DNA from: Bhargavaea ullalensis
GTDB taxonomy: Bacteria > Bacillota > Bacilli > Bacillales_A > Planococcaceae
Strand: one strand, 5' to 3'
Assembly (NCBI RefSeq): GCF_040545425.1
Contig: NZ_JBEPLW010000002.1
DNA length: 64,000 nucleotides
Shown here: positions 39,840 to 48,190 of the stretch, piece after piece
Numbering within the stretch: the first letter of the stretch is position 1
Layout: every line of letters begins with the position of its first letter
The notes under the pieces: generated by a model
What the model was told of the DNA's origin: nothing
The model's input: the letters and a program-made list of their open reading frames with translations, nothing else
Database searches by the model: none
Position numbers and translations under genes: made by a program

Positions 39840-40469
39840 TTGGCCTTTGATTATAAAAACCGGAAAGAAGAGTGGTGGAATGCGGTGACGCACGGGATCG
39901 GATTCGTCCTCTGCATCCCGGCGCTCGTTTTCCTCATCCTGAAAGGAAGTGAGCGCGGGTCGGCCCTCCAGGTGACGGCCTTCACGATTTTCGGCTCTTC
40001 CATGCTCATTCTCTATCTCATGTCCACGTTGCTTCATAGTATGCCCGAAAAATACAAGCGATTCTTTTCCATTCTGGACCACTCATCCATCTATATCCTC
40101 ATCGCGGGGACCTACACGCCGCTGCTTCTCGTGTCACTCGGAGGAACGCTCGGCTGGACCCTGTTCGGGGTAATCTGGGGTCTGGCGATTCTCGGCATCC
40201 TGTTCAAGGTGTTCTTCATCCACCGCTTTGAGGCCGTCTCGCTCATCTTCTACATCGTCATGGGGTGGCTGATCATCTTCGCCATCCGCCCGCTCCATGC
40301 CCAGCTCGGCACACCCGGCATCACGCTGCTCGTCATCGGCGGCATTCTCTACACGGTCGGCGCCGTCTTTTATGCCTGGAGGAAAATCCCCTATAACCAT
40401 GCCATCTGGCATCTGTTCGTGCTTGGCGGCAGTGCCGCAATGTATTTTTCCGTATTGCTTTATGCATAA
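39840..40469 (+). CDS. Hemolysin III (PAQR) family membrane protein
   Basis: A 209-residue protein with seven predicted membrane helices and the PAQR-type motifs: the N-terminal NAVTHGIGFVL, STLLHSM, the LDHSSIYILIAGTYTP block, and a late HAIWHLFVLGGS with conserved histidines that bind zinc in this family. Bacterial members are labelled hemolysin III but may act as membrane hydrolases, and the true activity is unknown. The start is a TTG at 39840 with GGTGAAGGA upstream. It is convergent with plsC and shares its terminator. Confidence 0.9.
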   Translation: MAFDYKNRKEEWWNAVTHGIGFVLCIPALVFLILKGSERGSALQVTAFTIFGSSMLILYLMSTLLHSMPEKYKRFFSILDHSSIYILIAGTYTPLLLVSLGGTLGWTLFGVIWGLAILGILFKVFFIHRFEAVSLIFYIVMGWLIIFAIRPLHAQLGTPGITLLVIGGILYTVGAVFYAWRKIPYNHAIWHLFVLGGSAAMYFSVLLYA

Positions 40470-40472
40470 ATG

Positions 40473-40505
40473 CACGGCCGTCCTTTTATGAGGCGGCCGT
40501 GTTTT
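40473..40505 (+). terminator. Terminator of the hemolysin III gene
   Basis: CACGGCCG and CGGCCGTG pair across 13 bases and precede TTTTC. The plsC stop lies in the loop. Confidence 0.8.
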
Positions 40506-41234
40506 CGTTCAAGCGCCGTTCCAGCCGCCGGGTGATCTGGTCTCTTGCAGCTGCCGCAACTTCGGCCGCACCGGCCTGTTTGATGGATACTGGCTGGATC
40601 GCTCCCAAAATGTCAACCGTCACAGTAGCCGGCCGGATCCAGTTGCCGTTTTGCTCCATGATGGCGGATGTCCCGCGTATGGCCACCGGCACAACCGGAA
40701 CGCCCGCATCTTTCGCCACCCGGACAAATCCGCTTTTGAATTCCCCAAGTCCGTGTCCTCTGCTCCGGGTTCCTTCTGGAAAGATCAGCATCGAATGGCC
40801 TGCCCGCAGCTTGTCCGACATTTCGCGGATCGCCCGGACCGCACTGCGGCGATCCGCCCGTTCGATAAACACGCAGTTCATCTCAACCATCCACTTGCGG
40901 ATCACCGGAAGCTTTTTCACTTCCGCCTTTGACATGAACCCGAACGGCTTCGGCAAGGCCGAAATGAGCACGGGAACGTCGAAGTTTCCTTCATGGTTTG
41001 CCACGAACAGCACCGGCCCTTCAGGAAGCTCGGCATGCAGTTCCACGCGGATTTCGCTCTTTGTCCGCTTCAGGATGCCGGCCGCCCATTTCTTCGGCTC
41101 AAGTGAGACGCGCCGGTCAAAGCCTTCGGGGGATTCCTCGGGTTTGAGTTTTTTGAGTTGGTACAGCGCAGAATGGTCAGGGGCAAGTAGCCGAACAGAT
41201 AGGCGAATGTCCGGAGCGAGCGGACCGGGTTCAA
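40486..41234 (-). pseudogene. plsC: 1-acyl-sn-glycerol-3-phosphate acyltransferase, apparent frameshift
   Basis: PlsC makes phosphatidic acid from lysophosphatidate at the membrane. From about 41165 to the stop the frame encodes a good PlsC: NHEGNFD (the HxxxxD motif), FIERADRR, FPEGTRSRG and VPVAIRG. The coding-like sequence continues upstream of the first available start (GTG at 41046) for about 40 codons (ALYQLKKLKPEESPEGF...), but no start codon exists there. The membrane-helix N-terminus (RTFAYLFGYLPLT) lies in another frame beginning at a TTG at 41234 that overlaps the dfrA stop. A lost base near 41170 would explain it. Real mutation or sequence error. Confidence 0.82.
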
Positions 41235-41719
41235 AGAGTCAGCGTCCTTTCATAGATCCGGTAGTCATAGGTTGTCCCGTCTTCGGACTGCTCGGTCTCG
41301 GACTTGGAGACAAGTGACCAGTCATCCCGGTATTCCGGGAAATGTGTGTCCCCGTCAAACCGTTCGTGGACGAGGGTGACATAGAGGCGGTCGGCTTGAC
41401 CGAGCATCGAGCCGAACAGCCCTGCACCGCCGATCACCATCACTTCCGGTGCAAATTCCTCCGCTTTTCGGATTGCCTCTTCAACCGAGTGGACCACGAC
41501 GGCCCCCTCGGCGCTGAATTCTTCATTTCTCGTCACGACGATGTTCAGCCTGCCGGGCAGCGGGCGACCGATCGACTCGAACGTTTTCCGGCCCATCACC
41601 ATCGCCTTGCCCATCGTCATTTTCTTGAAATAAGCGAGATCGCCCGGCAAGTGCCAGGGAAGCTGATTGTCTTTTCCAATCACCAGGTCGGGATCATGTG
41701 CCACAATGAATGAAATCAT
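41231..41719 (-). CDS. dfrA: Dihydrofolate reductase
   Basis: The 162-residue DHFR regenerates tetrahydrofolate after thymidylate synthesis. The substrate site reads QLPWHLPGDLAYFKKMT, with the acidic residue (D28) replacing the usual Asp/Glu position in the LP-x-D/E motif, followed by VMGRKTFESIGRPLPGR and VIGGAGLF for NADPH. It starts at the ATG at 41719, 27 bases after the thyA stop, with GGAG upstream. The stop overlaps the likely TTG start of plsC. The thyA-dfrA pairing is standard in Bacillales. It is the target class of trimethoprim; no resistance claim is made. Confidence 0.95.
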   Translation of the reverse strand: MISFIVAHDPDLVIGKDNQLPWHLPGDLAYFKKMTMGKAMVMGRKTFESIGRPLPGRLNIVVTRNEEFSAEGAVVVHSVEEAIRKAEEFAPEVMVIGGAGLFGSMLGQADRLYVTLVHERFDGDTHFPEYRDDWSLVSKSETEQSEDGTTYDYRIYERTLTL

Positions 41720-41745
41720 CTTTTTCTCCTTTCGGCCGGGGCAGT

Positions 41746-42690
41746 TTAAACCGCGATCGGGGCCTTGATCTTCGGATGAGGATCATATCCTTCAACCCGG
41801 ATGTCCCCTGTTTCAAGGTCGAAGATGCTTTTAGCCGGTGCTTCAATCACAAGTTCCGGAAGGGGTCTCGGAGTCCTCGTCAACTGCTCTGTCACCTGGT
41901 CGAAATGATTGGAATAAATATGGGCGTCTCCGAGCGTATGGATGAACTCTCCCGGCTCAAGCCCCGTTTCCCGTGCGATCAAATGTGTCAGAAGCGCGTA
42001 AGACGCAATATTGAACGGAACGCCGAGGAACACATCCGCGCTTCTCTGATAAAGCTGGCAGCTGAGTTTGCCGTTTGCGACGTAAAACTGGAACAGTGTA
42101 TGGCAAGGCGGGAGCGCCATGTCTTCGACTTCCGCCGGGTTCCACGCTGACACGATGTGCCGCCGCGAATCCGGATTGTTTTGGATGGAGTCAATGACGT
42201 TCTTGATCTGGTCGATCGTGCCGCCCTTTCCGTCCGGCCAAGAGCGCCATTGCCGGCCATAAACAGGTCCCAGATCCCCGTATTTGCGGGCGAACCCGTC
42301 GTCAGAGAGAATCCGTCCGCGGAATTTCTCCATTTCCTCATCGAGCGTCCATTTGAACGCCGGGTCCGACGCTGCACGCCGGCCGAAGTCTGTCATGTCC
42401 GGACCGTCATACTCGGGGCTTGCCGCCCACTTTTCAAAAGCCCATTCGTCCCAGATCCGGTTGTTCTCCTGCATGAGCGTCCGGACATTCGTATCGCCCT
42501 TGAGGAACCAGAGCAGTTCCGACACAATCAGCCGGAATGCGGTTTTCTTGGTCGTCAGGAGGGGGAATCCGTCTTCCAGGTTAAACCGCATCTGGTGTCC
42601 GAACGTGCTTCTCGTCCCCGTTCCCGTCCGGTCGCCCTTATCGGTCCCGTTCTCCATGATCGTTCTGCAAAGCTGTAAATAGGGTTCCAT
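41746..42690 (-). CDS. thyA: Thymidylate synthase
   Basis: A 314-residue ThyA that methylates dUMP with methylene-tetrahydrofolate. Catalytic cysteine and neighbours read MALPPCHTLFQFYV; the phosphate-binding arginines are in GDRTGTGTRSTFG and NPDSRRHIVSAWNP, and QRSADVFLGVPFNIASYA is complete. It has the internal insertion of the longer 314-318-residue class, as in S. aureus. The ATG at 42690 has GGAGG upstream; an earlier in-frame start has none. It forms an operon with dfrA and probably plsC. Confidence 0.96.
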   Translation of the reverse strand: MEPYLQLCRTIMENGTDKGDRTGTGTRSTFGHQMRFNLEDGFPLLTTKKTAFRLIVSELLWFLKGDTNVRTLMQENNRIWDEWAFEKWAASPEYDGPDMTDFGRRAASDPAFKWTLDEEMEKFRGRILSDDGFARKYGDLGPVYGRQWRSWPDGKGGTIDQIKNVIDSIQNNPDSRRHIVSAWNPAEVEDMALPPCHTLFQFYVANGKLSCQLYQRSADVFLGVPFNIASYALLTHLIARETGLEPGEFIHTLGDAHIYSNHFDQVTEQLTRTPRPLPELVIEAPAKSIFDLETGDIRVEGYDPHPKIKAPIAV

Positions 42691-42821
42691 TCGGTCGGCC
42701 TCCGTAGCAGGCGGGGAAGTCTTCCCCTTCCTCGCCAAAATGATCTGTTTTTAATTGGAAAGCCCGGTGGCTGGGCACGCGGGATTTCCTTCATTCTATC
42801 AGTAGACGGCCGGTTATCCAA

Positions 42822-42863
42822 TTAAAAAACAGCCGCGGCCCTGCAAGGAGGGATTCGCGGCTG
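42822..42863 (-). terminator. Terminator of ypjP
   Basis: On the minus strand CAGCCGCG and CGCGGCTG pair with further pairing in the loop, followed by TTTTTTAATT. Confidence 0.85.
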
Positions 42864-42868
42864 TGTCA

Positions 42869-43447
42869 TCATGAAAGCCATTTCGGCGGTGTGTTTTTCG
42901 ACCAGTAAATGTCCCCGAGCGCGATATGGCGGCTGAACCCGTCCTCCGCCGTATGGTAGTGGAAGTTGAAGTAGTAGCCGTCCAGCGGGCGCTTATCGGT
43001 GCGTACATGGAACCGGATCACGTCCTTGCCGGTTTCGCGGTCGAAAATGTGGAAAATCTTTTCGCTGTAACCGCCGGCGGGGCGCTCGGTGATGGCGAGA
43101 TCGCGCACGGCGTCCGGACCGAGCGTAACGAGGGTCATGTCGATCGCTTCCTCGATTTTCGGCAGGATCACCGATTCGAATTCATCGGAAATGACCGGAC
43201 CGATCCGGTTGCCGAACTTCTCGAACGCCTGGTCTTTGGCTGCCACTTTGGCCATGTCCGTGAACGACGGCTCTTCTGCGAGCATCTCCGGCTTCTGGAG
43301 CACCTCGGCATGGACCGCCGAACCGGATATTTCCCGGTGGCCCTTGTCGTCAAGGATCGAGTCCCACATTTCATGGCTGGGCGGAATGAAGCCGAGCGTC
43401 AGGAGCGCCACTCCGACCATCAGCGATTTCTGGATCCATTTCTTCAT
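42869..43447 (-). CDS. ypjP: YpjP family protein
   Basis: The 192-residue protein begins with a hydrophobic signal or anchor (about residues 5-22, VGVALLTLGFIPPS) and has a conserved C-terminal half (HVRTDKRPLDGYYFNFHYHT, followed by GDIYWSKNTPPKW). This matches YpjP of B. subtilis, which is also encoded next to the thymidylate synthase/DHFR genes. Function is unknown; it is probably secreted or membrane-attached. The start ATG has GGGTG upstream. A terminator lies between it and thyA, so it is transcribed separately and diverges from the 25-residue peptide gene. Confidence 0.85.
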   Translation of the reverse strand: MKKWIQKSLMVGVALLTLGFIPPSHEMWDSILDDKGHREISGSAVHAEVLQKPEMLAEEPSFTDMAKVAAKDQAFEKFGNRIGPVISDEFESVILPKIEEAIDMTLVTLGPDAVRDLAITERPAGGYSEKIFHIFDRETGKDVIRFHVRTDKRPLDGYYFNFHYHTAEDGFSRHIALGDIYWSKNTPPKWLS

Positions 43448-43595
43448 CTTAAATCACCCGTTCAGTCAGATTCGTGTTAATTCCGGGAAGAGATAAGTCA
43501 GAGGTTTCTTTATTCCTGCATTCATTGTACAATAGTTCATGTGTAAATGAAATCATCATAAAGTCCCTTCGTTTATTTAAAAGGAGGTTATTAAG

Positions 43596-43673
43596 TTGGA
43601 CGCAAGCACTTGGATTGGCATCGGCTTCCTTGCCCTTATTGCATACCTGAGCTACTTTAACTTCACGCACTGA
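43596..43673 (+). CDS. 25-residue hydrophobic peptide
   Basis: A complete tiny gene: AAAAGGAGG is followed 7 bases later by TTG, and the frame encodes 25 residues, MDASTWIGIGFLALIAYLSY and five more including FNFTH, before TGA. It is a single membrane helix (about residues 6-21) with an aromatic C-terminal end. A hairpin terminator follows within a few bases, and TACAAT at 43528-43533 may be its -10 box. It is on the plus strand between two leftward genes. I do not recognise it; it resembles the class of one-helix regulatory membrane peptides, but the role is open. Confidence 0.72.
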   Translation: MDASTWIGIGFLALIAYLSYFNFTH

Positions 43674-43677
43674 TCGG

Positions 43678-43729
43678 CTGAACCTTACATAGCCGGCCTC
43701 CTGGACCTGATAGGTTCAGGGGGTTTTTG
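43678..43729 (+). terminator. Terminator of the 25-residue peptide gene
   Basis: CTGAACCT and AGGTTCAG pair around a 26-base loop that contains further pairing (GGCC, CCTGGA); GGGGTTTTTG follows. Confidence 0.75.
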
Positions 43730-43748
43730 CTCTCTTTTGAACGTACAG

Positions 43749-43783
43749 AAAACCGCCGACACTTATGTGAGGGCGGTTTTTTG
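43749..43783. terminator. Bidirectional terminator next to the second repeat array
   Basis: AAAACCGCC and GGCGGTTTT pair across 14 bases with TTT following. It can end the ypiP-like transcript from the other side after passage through the array. Confidence 0.8.
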
Positions 43784-43822
43784 TGGTTTTAATATGATTC
43801 GGCCGATCGGAGGATGCTTTCC

Positions 43823-43912
43823 GGACATTCAGCGACATAATTACGACATTCAACGGCGTAATCCCGACATTCACCTGTCGTTTCCCGACATTCGCTCACG
43901 TCCCAGACATCC
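43823..43912. repeat. Tandem array with a 21-bp period (GACATTC core)
   Basis: GACATTC occurs at 43824, 43845, 43866 and 43887, exactly 21 bases apart; a decayed fifth copy (GACATCC) follows at 43906. The other positions vary between units. It lies just beyond the 3' end of the ypiP-like gene, between it and a bidirectional terminator. Confidence 0.85.
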
Positions 43913-43930
43913 TCCCGCCCCCGCACTTCC

Positions 43931-44713
43931 TTAAACCTCCAGCACTCCATAATGAAACTTCGTGTTCGGGCGTTCGATTTGCCGGAAGCCATACCGGTCG
44001 AAGAGCGCAGATTTGAAGTGGGCCTTGATGACCACTCTCCGCCGCGCGACTCGCCGGGCTTCTTCAAACAGGCGGTCTCCGGGGAGGCCGTGGACACCGG
44101 CGGAGCGGAGCGGTGCGAAGGCGGCCGATTCTTCGATGGCTTCTTCAAACATGGGATCAAGGTAGACAATGTCCCGGCTGTTGTCCGGGCAGCCGGCGAG
44201 GTATTCCCCCGCTTCTTCCGAGCGCACCTCAATCCGCCTCATCGCTTCCAGCACCTCCGGCTCGGAATCCGTGTACCCTTCCAGCCCTTGAGACACGATG
44301 TAGGCGACGACCGGGTCGGCCTCACAGCCAGTCACCCTTCCTTCCGCTCCGACGATGAATGACGCAACGGTCGAATCGGTGCCGAGTCCAAGCGTGCAGT
44401 CGAGGAAGGAATCCCCGGGCCGGAGCCCGCAAGTGTCCGCCATGACGTCCCTTCCGCCGTCCCGAAGCCGCTTGATCCGGATGGCGGCCAGGCCGGGATG
44501 AAAGAACAGCGGCTGCACATCGGGATCTGTATGGTATTCATAGCGATCCTTGCCGGCCACGACGACCGGACAGCCGTATTCATTCATGAGTTTTCGGACG
44601 GACCTCTTTTTCCGCGGAACGAACTCACTGCCGAGCTCACCGGCCACCCGGCGTGCGAGTTCTTCGCTCCGTTCATCGGGATGCTGGCCCGTCGTGACGA
44701 GCGGCCGGTTCAC
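43931..44713 (-). CDS. Class I SAM-dependent methyltransferase (YpiP/RsmJ-like)
   Basis: The 260-residue protein has a Rossmann methyltransferase core: motif I FLDCTLGLGTDSTVASF, an acidic GCEADPVVAYIV, and the catalytic-type DIVYLDPMFEE. This arrangement resembles RsmJ, which methylates a guanosine in 16S rRNA, and the B. subtilis YpiP protein; the target here is not proven. The start is a GTG overlapping the bacilliredoxin stop (GTGA), with no good binding site, so translation is probably coupled. It ends beside the second repeat array. Confidence 0.82.
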   Translation of the reverse strand: MNRPLVTTGQHPDERSEELARRVAGELGSEFVPRKKRSVRKLMNEYGCPVVVAGKDRYEYHTDPDVQPLFFHPGLAAIRIKRLRDGGRDVMADTCGLRPGDSFLDCTLGLGTDSTVASFIVGAEGRVTGCEADPVVAYIVSQGLEGYTDSEPEVLEAMRRIEVRSEEAGEYLAGCPDNSRDIVYLDPMFEEAIEESAAFAPLRSAGVHGLPGDRLFEEARRVARRRVVIKAHFKSALFDRYGFRQIERPNTKFHYGVLEV

Positions 44714-45147
44714 CCGATCATCTGGCGGAGAGCGCCGGCAAGGTGTTCCTGCACCTGTTCAAGGTCATGGTCTTCGATCTGTTCGCGCGGGATGAAATAT
44801 TTCAGTTCGTTTCCTTCAAGGATGGCAATCGACGGTGAGCTCGGCGGCACTTCTTCAAAATGTCCGCGCATTTGCTCCGTCGCTTCCCGGTCCTGTCCCG
44901 CGAATACCGTGACGAGGTGGGCGGGCTTTTTATCCAGCTCCTCCACCGCTCCGATGACCGCCGGGCGTGCGAGGCCCGCGGCACATCCGCATACGGAGTT
45001 AATGACGACGAGCGAGACACCCTCGGCCGAATCCATGAACTTGTCCACTTCTTCTGCGGTCGTGAGTTCGCGGAAGCCGTTTTCGGTCAGTTCCCGTCTC
45101 ATCGGCTCGGCCATCTGTTTCATATACGCTTCATATGCTTCCATCAT
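44710..45147 (-). CDS. Bacilliredoxin (BrxA/BrxB family)
   Basis: A 145-residue bacilliredoxin that removes bacillithiol from mixed disulfides on proteins. The active site is CGC in VVINSVCGCAAGLARP near residue 53; VTVFAGQDREAT and IPREQIEDHD are also family-typical. This implies that the organism makes bacillithiol. The start is one of two tandem ATGs (45147 used; 45144 also fits AAAGGGG). Its neighbour upstream is the YpgR/CvfC homologue, an order also found around yphP and ypgR in B. subtilis. Confidence 0.93.
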   Translation of the reverse strand: MMEAYEAYMKQMAEPMRRELTENGFRELTTAEEVDKFMDSAEGVSLVVINSVCGCAAGLARPAVIGAVEELDKKPAHLVTVFAGQDREATEQMRGHFEEVPPSSPSIAILEGNELKYFIPREQIEDHDLEQVQEHLAGALRQMIG

Positions 45148-46281
45148 TCATTCCCCTTTCGCCCCTGTTCTCAGTTCGGTCATCTGCTTCCAGATCGACC
45201 CTTTCGCTTCTTCTCCGCCTTCGATGCGCGCCGCCGCCATTTTCGCCTGCAGCTTCACTTCGAATTCCGGATCGTTCTCCGCTTCGCGGAGTGCCGGCAA
45301 AGCGTTTTCCGTTCCCGATTCGTACAAGTACATGGCGCCCCGCCAGCGGACAATTTTGCTTTTGTCCGTCAGCGCCCGTATGGCGAGTGCTTCGAATTCC
45401 GGGAAGCCGAGATCGCTCATCGCGTCCGCGGCCGTACGCCGGACCGGTGCACTCTTGTCTTCCATCGCCCGGCCGATGTACGGGACGACCGCCGGATCCT
45501 CGATCATGCCGAGATAAACAACCGCAAGGCGGCGGACCGACATCTTTTCGTCGGCCAGCGCTTCCATGAGGAGCGGGACATCGTCCATTGTCGGATCCGG
45601 CATCTGGTCGAGCAGGCGGAACCGCTCTTCCCACGTGTCCGCCGATTTGTATTCATCAAGCGAGACCGCACGGCGTCCGAGCACCGGTGCTTCCTTCGTC
45701 TCATTGCCCCGTTCGACGATGGCGTCCAGTCTTTCCTGGAGATAAGCCGCTTCGATCTCCTTCACGACCTCTTCCCCGATTACTTTCTTGTCCCCGTAGC
45801 GGATGCCGTAATCGGCCCATTTCCGCTGGAGAATGTAATTTTCCTCGTCTTCCTGCATGACGGCGTTCATCGCATCGATAAACCGCTTGCTAAGGCCGAA
45901 CCGCTCTTCGCCTGCGTCGTCAAACACTTTCACCTGCAGCGGCACGCCCTTGAACTCCTGCACATGCACGTACACTTCGCCAAAGTGATCATCCGCTTCG
46001 GATGCTTCGCCGCTTTCGCCGGTGTCCTCGCCGAACACCGCACGGACAGAGGCCAGGATCGGCTCCCAGTCAAACCGGCCGTTCCGCTCAATGGCGAGGA
46101 AATCCATGACATGATAAATCCCCTTCACGCCTTCTATCTCAAACAGCTGTCGGATAAAGTCAGGTGCCCCGTCCAGTTCTTCTTTTTTGTAATTGTGCGC
46201 CTTGCCGAACGGCAATTCCCGGTCGAGAACGATCTTCATCGAGTTCGGGCTCGGCGTCGGTTCAATATTGACGATCTTCAT
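45148..46281 (-). CDS. CvfC/YpgR protein: Nfu N-type domain plus HEAT repeats
   Basis: A 377-residue protein with two parts. The first 85 residues (MKIVNIEPTPSPNSMKIVLD, later FEIEGVKGIYHVMDFLAIER) resemble the N-terminal domain of Nfu iron-sulfur scaffold proteins but without the CxxC cluster-binding domain. The C-terminal 160 residues are HEAT-like helical repeats (MSVRRLAVVYLGMIEDPAVV and similar). S. aureus CvfC is a virulence-affecting homologue; molecular function is unknown. I start at the ATG at 46281 with GGAGGG upstream; the longer frame has no binding site. The stop directly abuts the bacilliredoxin start. Confidence 0.87.
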   Translation of the reverse strand: MKIVNIEPTPSPNSMKIVLDRELPFGKAHNYKKEELDGAPDFIRQLFEIEGVKGIYHVMDFLAIERNGRFDWEPILASVRAVFGEDTGESGEASEADDHFGEVYVHVQEFKGVPLQVKVFDDAGEERFGLSKRFIDAMNAVMQEDEENYILQRKWADYGIRYGDKKVIGEEVVKEIEAAYLQERLDAIVERGNETKEAPVLGRRAVSLDEYKSADTWEERFRLLDQMPDPTMDDVPLLMEALADEKMSVRRLAVVYLGMIEDPAVVPYIGRAMEDKSAPVRRTAADAMSDLGFPEFEALAIRALTDKSKIVRWRGAMYLYESGTENALPALREAENDPEFEVKLQAKMAAARIEGGEEAKGSIWKQMTELRTGAKGE

Positions 46282-46303
46282 TTCAGCATTCCCTCCCGAT
46301 CTT

Positions 46304-48190
46304 TCATAGGGAACCGGCCAGTTCCTCAAGATGCGACCACCGTTCGATGAGCGCTTCGTACTCGGCGTTCAATTCGTCGAGCCTGCCCGAGATTTCGCTC
46401 ACCTTTCCGTAGTCCGCGCCGGCTCCCGACAGTTCTTCCTCGGCAGCCATGATCGCCTGCTCGACCGATTCGATCCTGCCGGGTATTTCTTCCCATTCCT
46501 TTTTTTCGCCGAGCGTCATCTTTTTCTTCTTCGGCTTTTCAACTTCCGTTTCCTTCGTCTTGTCCGTTTTTGCACTTGCAGCGACAGGTTCCGCACCCGC
46601 CTTTTCAAGATAATCCGAATAAATTCCGAGCTCCTGTTTCACCAGCCCCGATCCGTCCAGAATCCAGAGCTTCCTTGAAGTCCTGTCAAGGAAGAAGCGG
46701 TCGTGCGAGATGGTGACCACGACGCCCGGGAATGTGTCGATGAATGACTCGAGCACGGACAGCGTTTCCAGGTCCAGGTCGTTCGTCGGCTCGTCAAGCA
46801 ACAGGACATTCGGCTGTTCGATCAGCAATCTCAGCAAATAAAGCCGCTTCCGCTCGCCGCCGGACAGCTTGCCGATGAGCGTGCCGTGGACGTTCGACGG
46901 AAACAGGAACTGCTCCAGCATCTGAACGGCAGAATAACGGGCGCCGTCTTGTCTGGCGATGTCGTTTGAAGCCTCGGTCACATACTCGATGATCCGCTGT
47001 CCCTCATTCATTTGCGGCAGGTGCTGCGTGAAATGGGCGATCCGGACAGTCTCGCCCTTCAAAATCTCTCCGCCGTCCGGATCGACACTGCCGGCGAGAA
47101 GATTGACGAGCGTTGACTTCCCGGCTCCGTTCGGCCCGATGACCGCGACCCGGTCACCGCCCTGCAGGAGGAAAGAGAAATCATCGATGATGGCCCGTTC
47201 CCCGTACCGCTTCGTCACATGGTCGCCTTCCAGAACTTTCTTGCCGAGCCGGGTTGTCATGAGCGCCAGGTCGAGCGGATCCTGCTCCTGCTCGGTTTTC
47301 ACTTTGTCGGAAAGCTCTTCAAAACGGCCGATCCGCGCCTTCTGCTTTGTTGAGCGGGCTTTGGCGCCCCTGCGGATCCACTTGAGTTCATTGCGGTAGC
47401 GGTTGCGGTCTTTCTCCCGTGTCGCAGCCGCCTGTTCAAGACGGAGCGCCTTCGCCTCAAGAAAGTCCGAGTAGGTGCCCCGGTGACTGTAGAGCGTCCG
47501 GTCCGCCAGTTCATAGATGTGTGTGGATACCGCATCCAGAAAATAACGGTCATGCGTGATGAAAATCAGGCTGCTGCCAAGCTGCTTGAGATAATCCTGC
47601 AGCCACTCGATCGAACGGACGTCCAGATGGTTGGTCGGTTCATCGAGCAGAAGAAGATCCGCCGGTTCGAGCAACACGTGTGCAAGCGCCGCGCGTTTTC
47701 TCTGCCCGCCCGACAGCGTGCCTGTCTTCGCATCTGCGTCCGGCAGGCCAAGCTTCGATAAAATCATCTTCGCCCGGGCATTGAGATCCCAGCCGCCCTC
47801 CGAGTCCATCCGGTTTTGCAGCACGGCGAACCGCTCCTGTGCGACGGTGGAATCGGGATCTGAGGACAATGCATTGAGTGCCACCTCATACTCCCGGTTC
47901 AGCCGGATGAGCGGTGAATCGCCGGCGAACACCGTCTGCAGAACGGTCTGTTCAGGATCCAGCTCGGGATCTTGCGGCAGATGGACAATCCGGTAATCAT
48001 TCGGATGGTCAAACGTCCCCTGGTCCGCATACAAATCGCCTGCGATGATCGACAGCAAAGTTGACTTGCCGGTCCCGTTCACGCCGATCAATCCGATCCG
48101 GTCGCCCTGCGTGATGGTGAAGCTGATAGTTTTGAACAGTGTTTTATCCCCGACGGTTTTTGTCAGGTCCGATACGATGAGTTGGCTCAT
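46304..48190 (-). CDS. ABC-F family ATPase, YfmR/Uup type
   Basis: A 628-residue ABC-F protein that should act at the ribosome, where YfmR and Uup help relieve stalling. Domain 1 has GVNGTGKSTLL, LSGGQRKRAAL and LLLDEPTNHLDV; domain 2 has GPNGAGKSTLV, LSGGERKRLYL and LLLDEPTNDLDLE, all intact. The Uup-specific C-terminal coiled coil, rich in Lys and Glu, covers about the last 90 residues. I start at the ATG at 48190 with GGAAGTGGGG upstream. Unlike the YkpA-type protein at 10.6 kb, both Walker A motifs are normal. It ends 22 bases before the CvfC start. Confidence 0.92.
   Translation of the reverse strand: MSQLIVSDLTKTVGDKTLFKTISFTITQGDRIGLIGVNGTGKSTLLSIIAGDLYADQGTFDHPNDYRIVHLPQDPELDPEQTVLQTVFAGDSPLIRLNREYEVALNALSSDPDSTVAQERFAVLQNRMDSEGGWDLNARAKMILSKLGLPDADAKTGTLSGGQRKRAALAHVLLEPADLLLLDEPTNHLDVRSIEWLQDYLKQLGSSLIFITHDRYFLDAVSTHIYELADRTLYSHRGTYSDFLEAKALRLEQAAATREKDRNRYRNELKWIRRGAKARSTKQKARIGRFEELSDKVKTEQEQDPLDLALMTTRLGKKVLEGDHVTKRYGERAIIDDFSFLLQGGDRVAVIGPNGAGKSTLVNLLAGSVDPDGGEILKGETVRIAHFTQHLPQMNEGQRIIEYVTEASNDIARQDGARYSAVQMLEQFLFPSNVHGTLIGKLSGGERKRLYLLRLLIEQPNVLLLDEPTNDLDLETLSVLESFIDTFPGVVVTISHDRFFLDRTSRKLWILDGSGLVKQELGIYSDYLEKAGAEPVAASAKTDKTKETEVEKPKKKKMTLGEKKEWEEIPGRIESVEQAIMAAEEELSGAGADYGKVSEISGRLDELNAEYEALIERWSHLEELAGSL

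Noticed and set aside
43789..44232. Frame with a seven-residue ECR-type repeat from the 21-bp array
   Set aside because: It overlaps the methyltransferase gene in another frame and has no binding site; the repeat is a consequence of the 21-base period.
44860..46350. Plus-strand open frame of nearly 500 codons opposite the bacilliredoxin and CvfC genes
   Set aside because: It has His/Arg/Phe-rich antisense composition and no recognisable domain, while the opposite strand holds intact genes.
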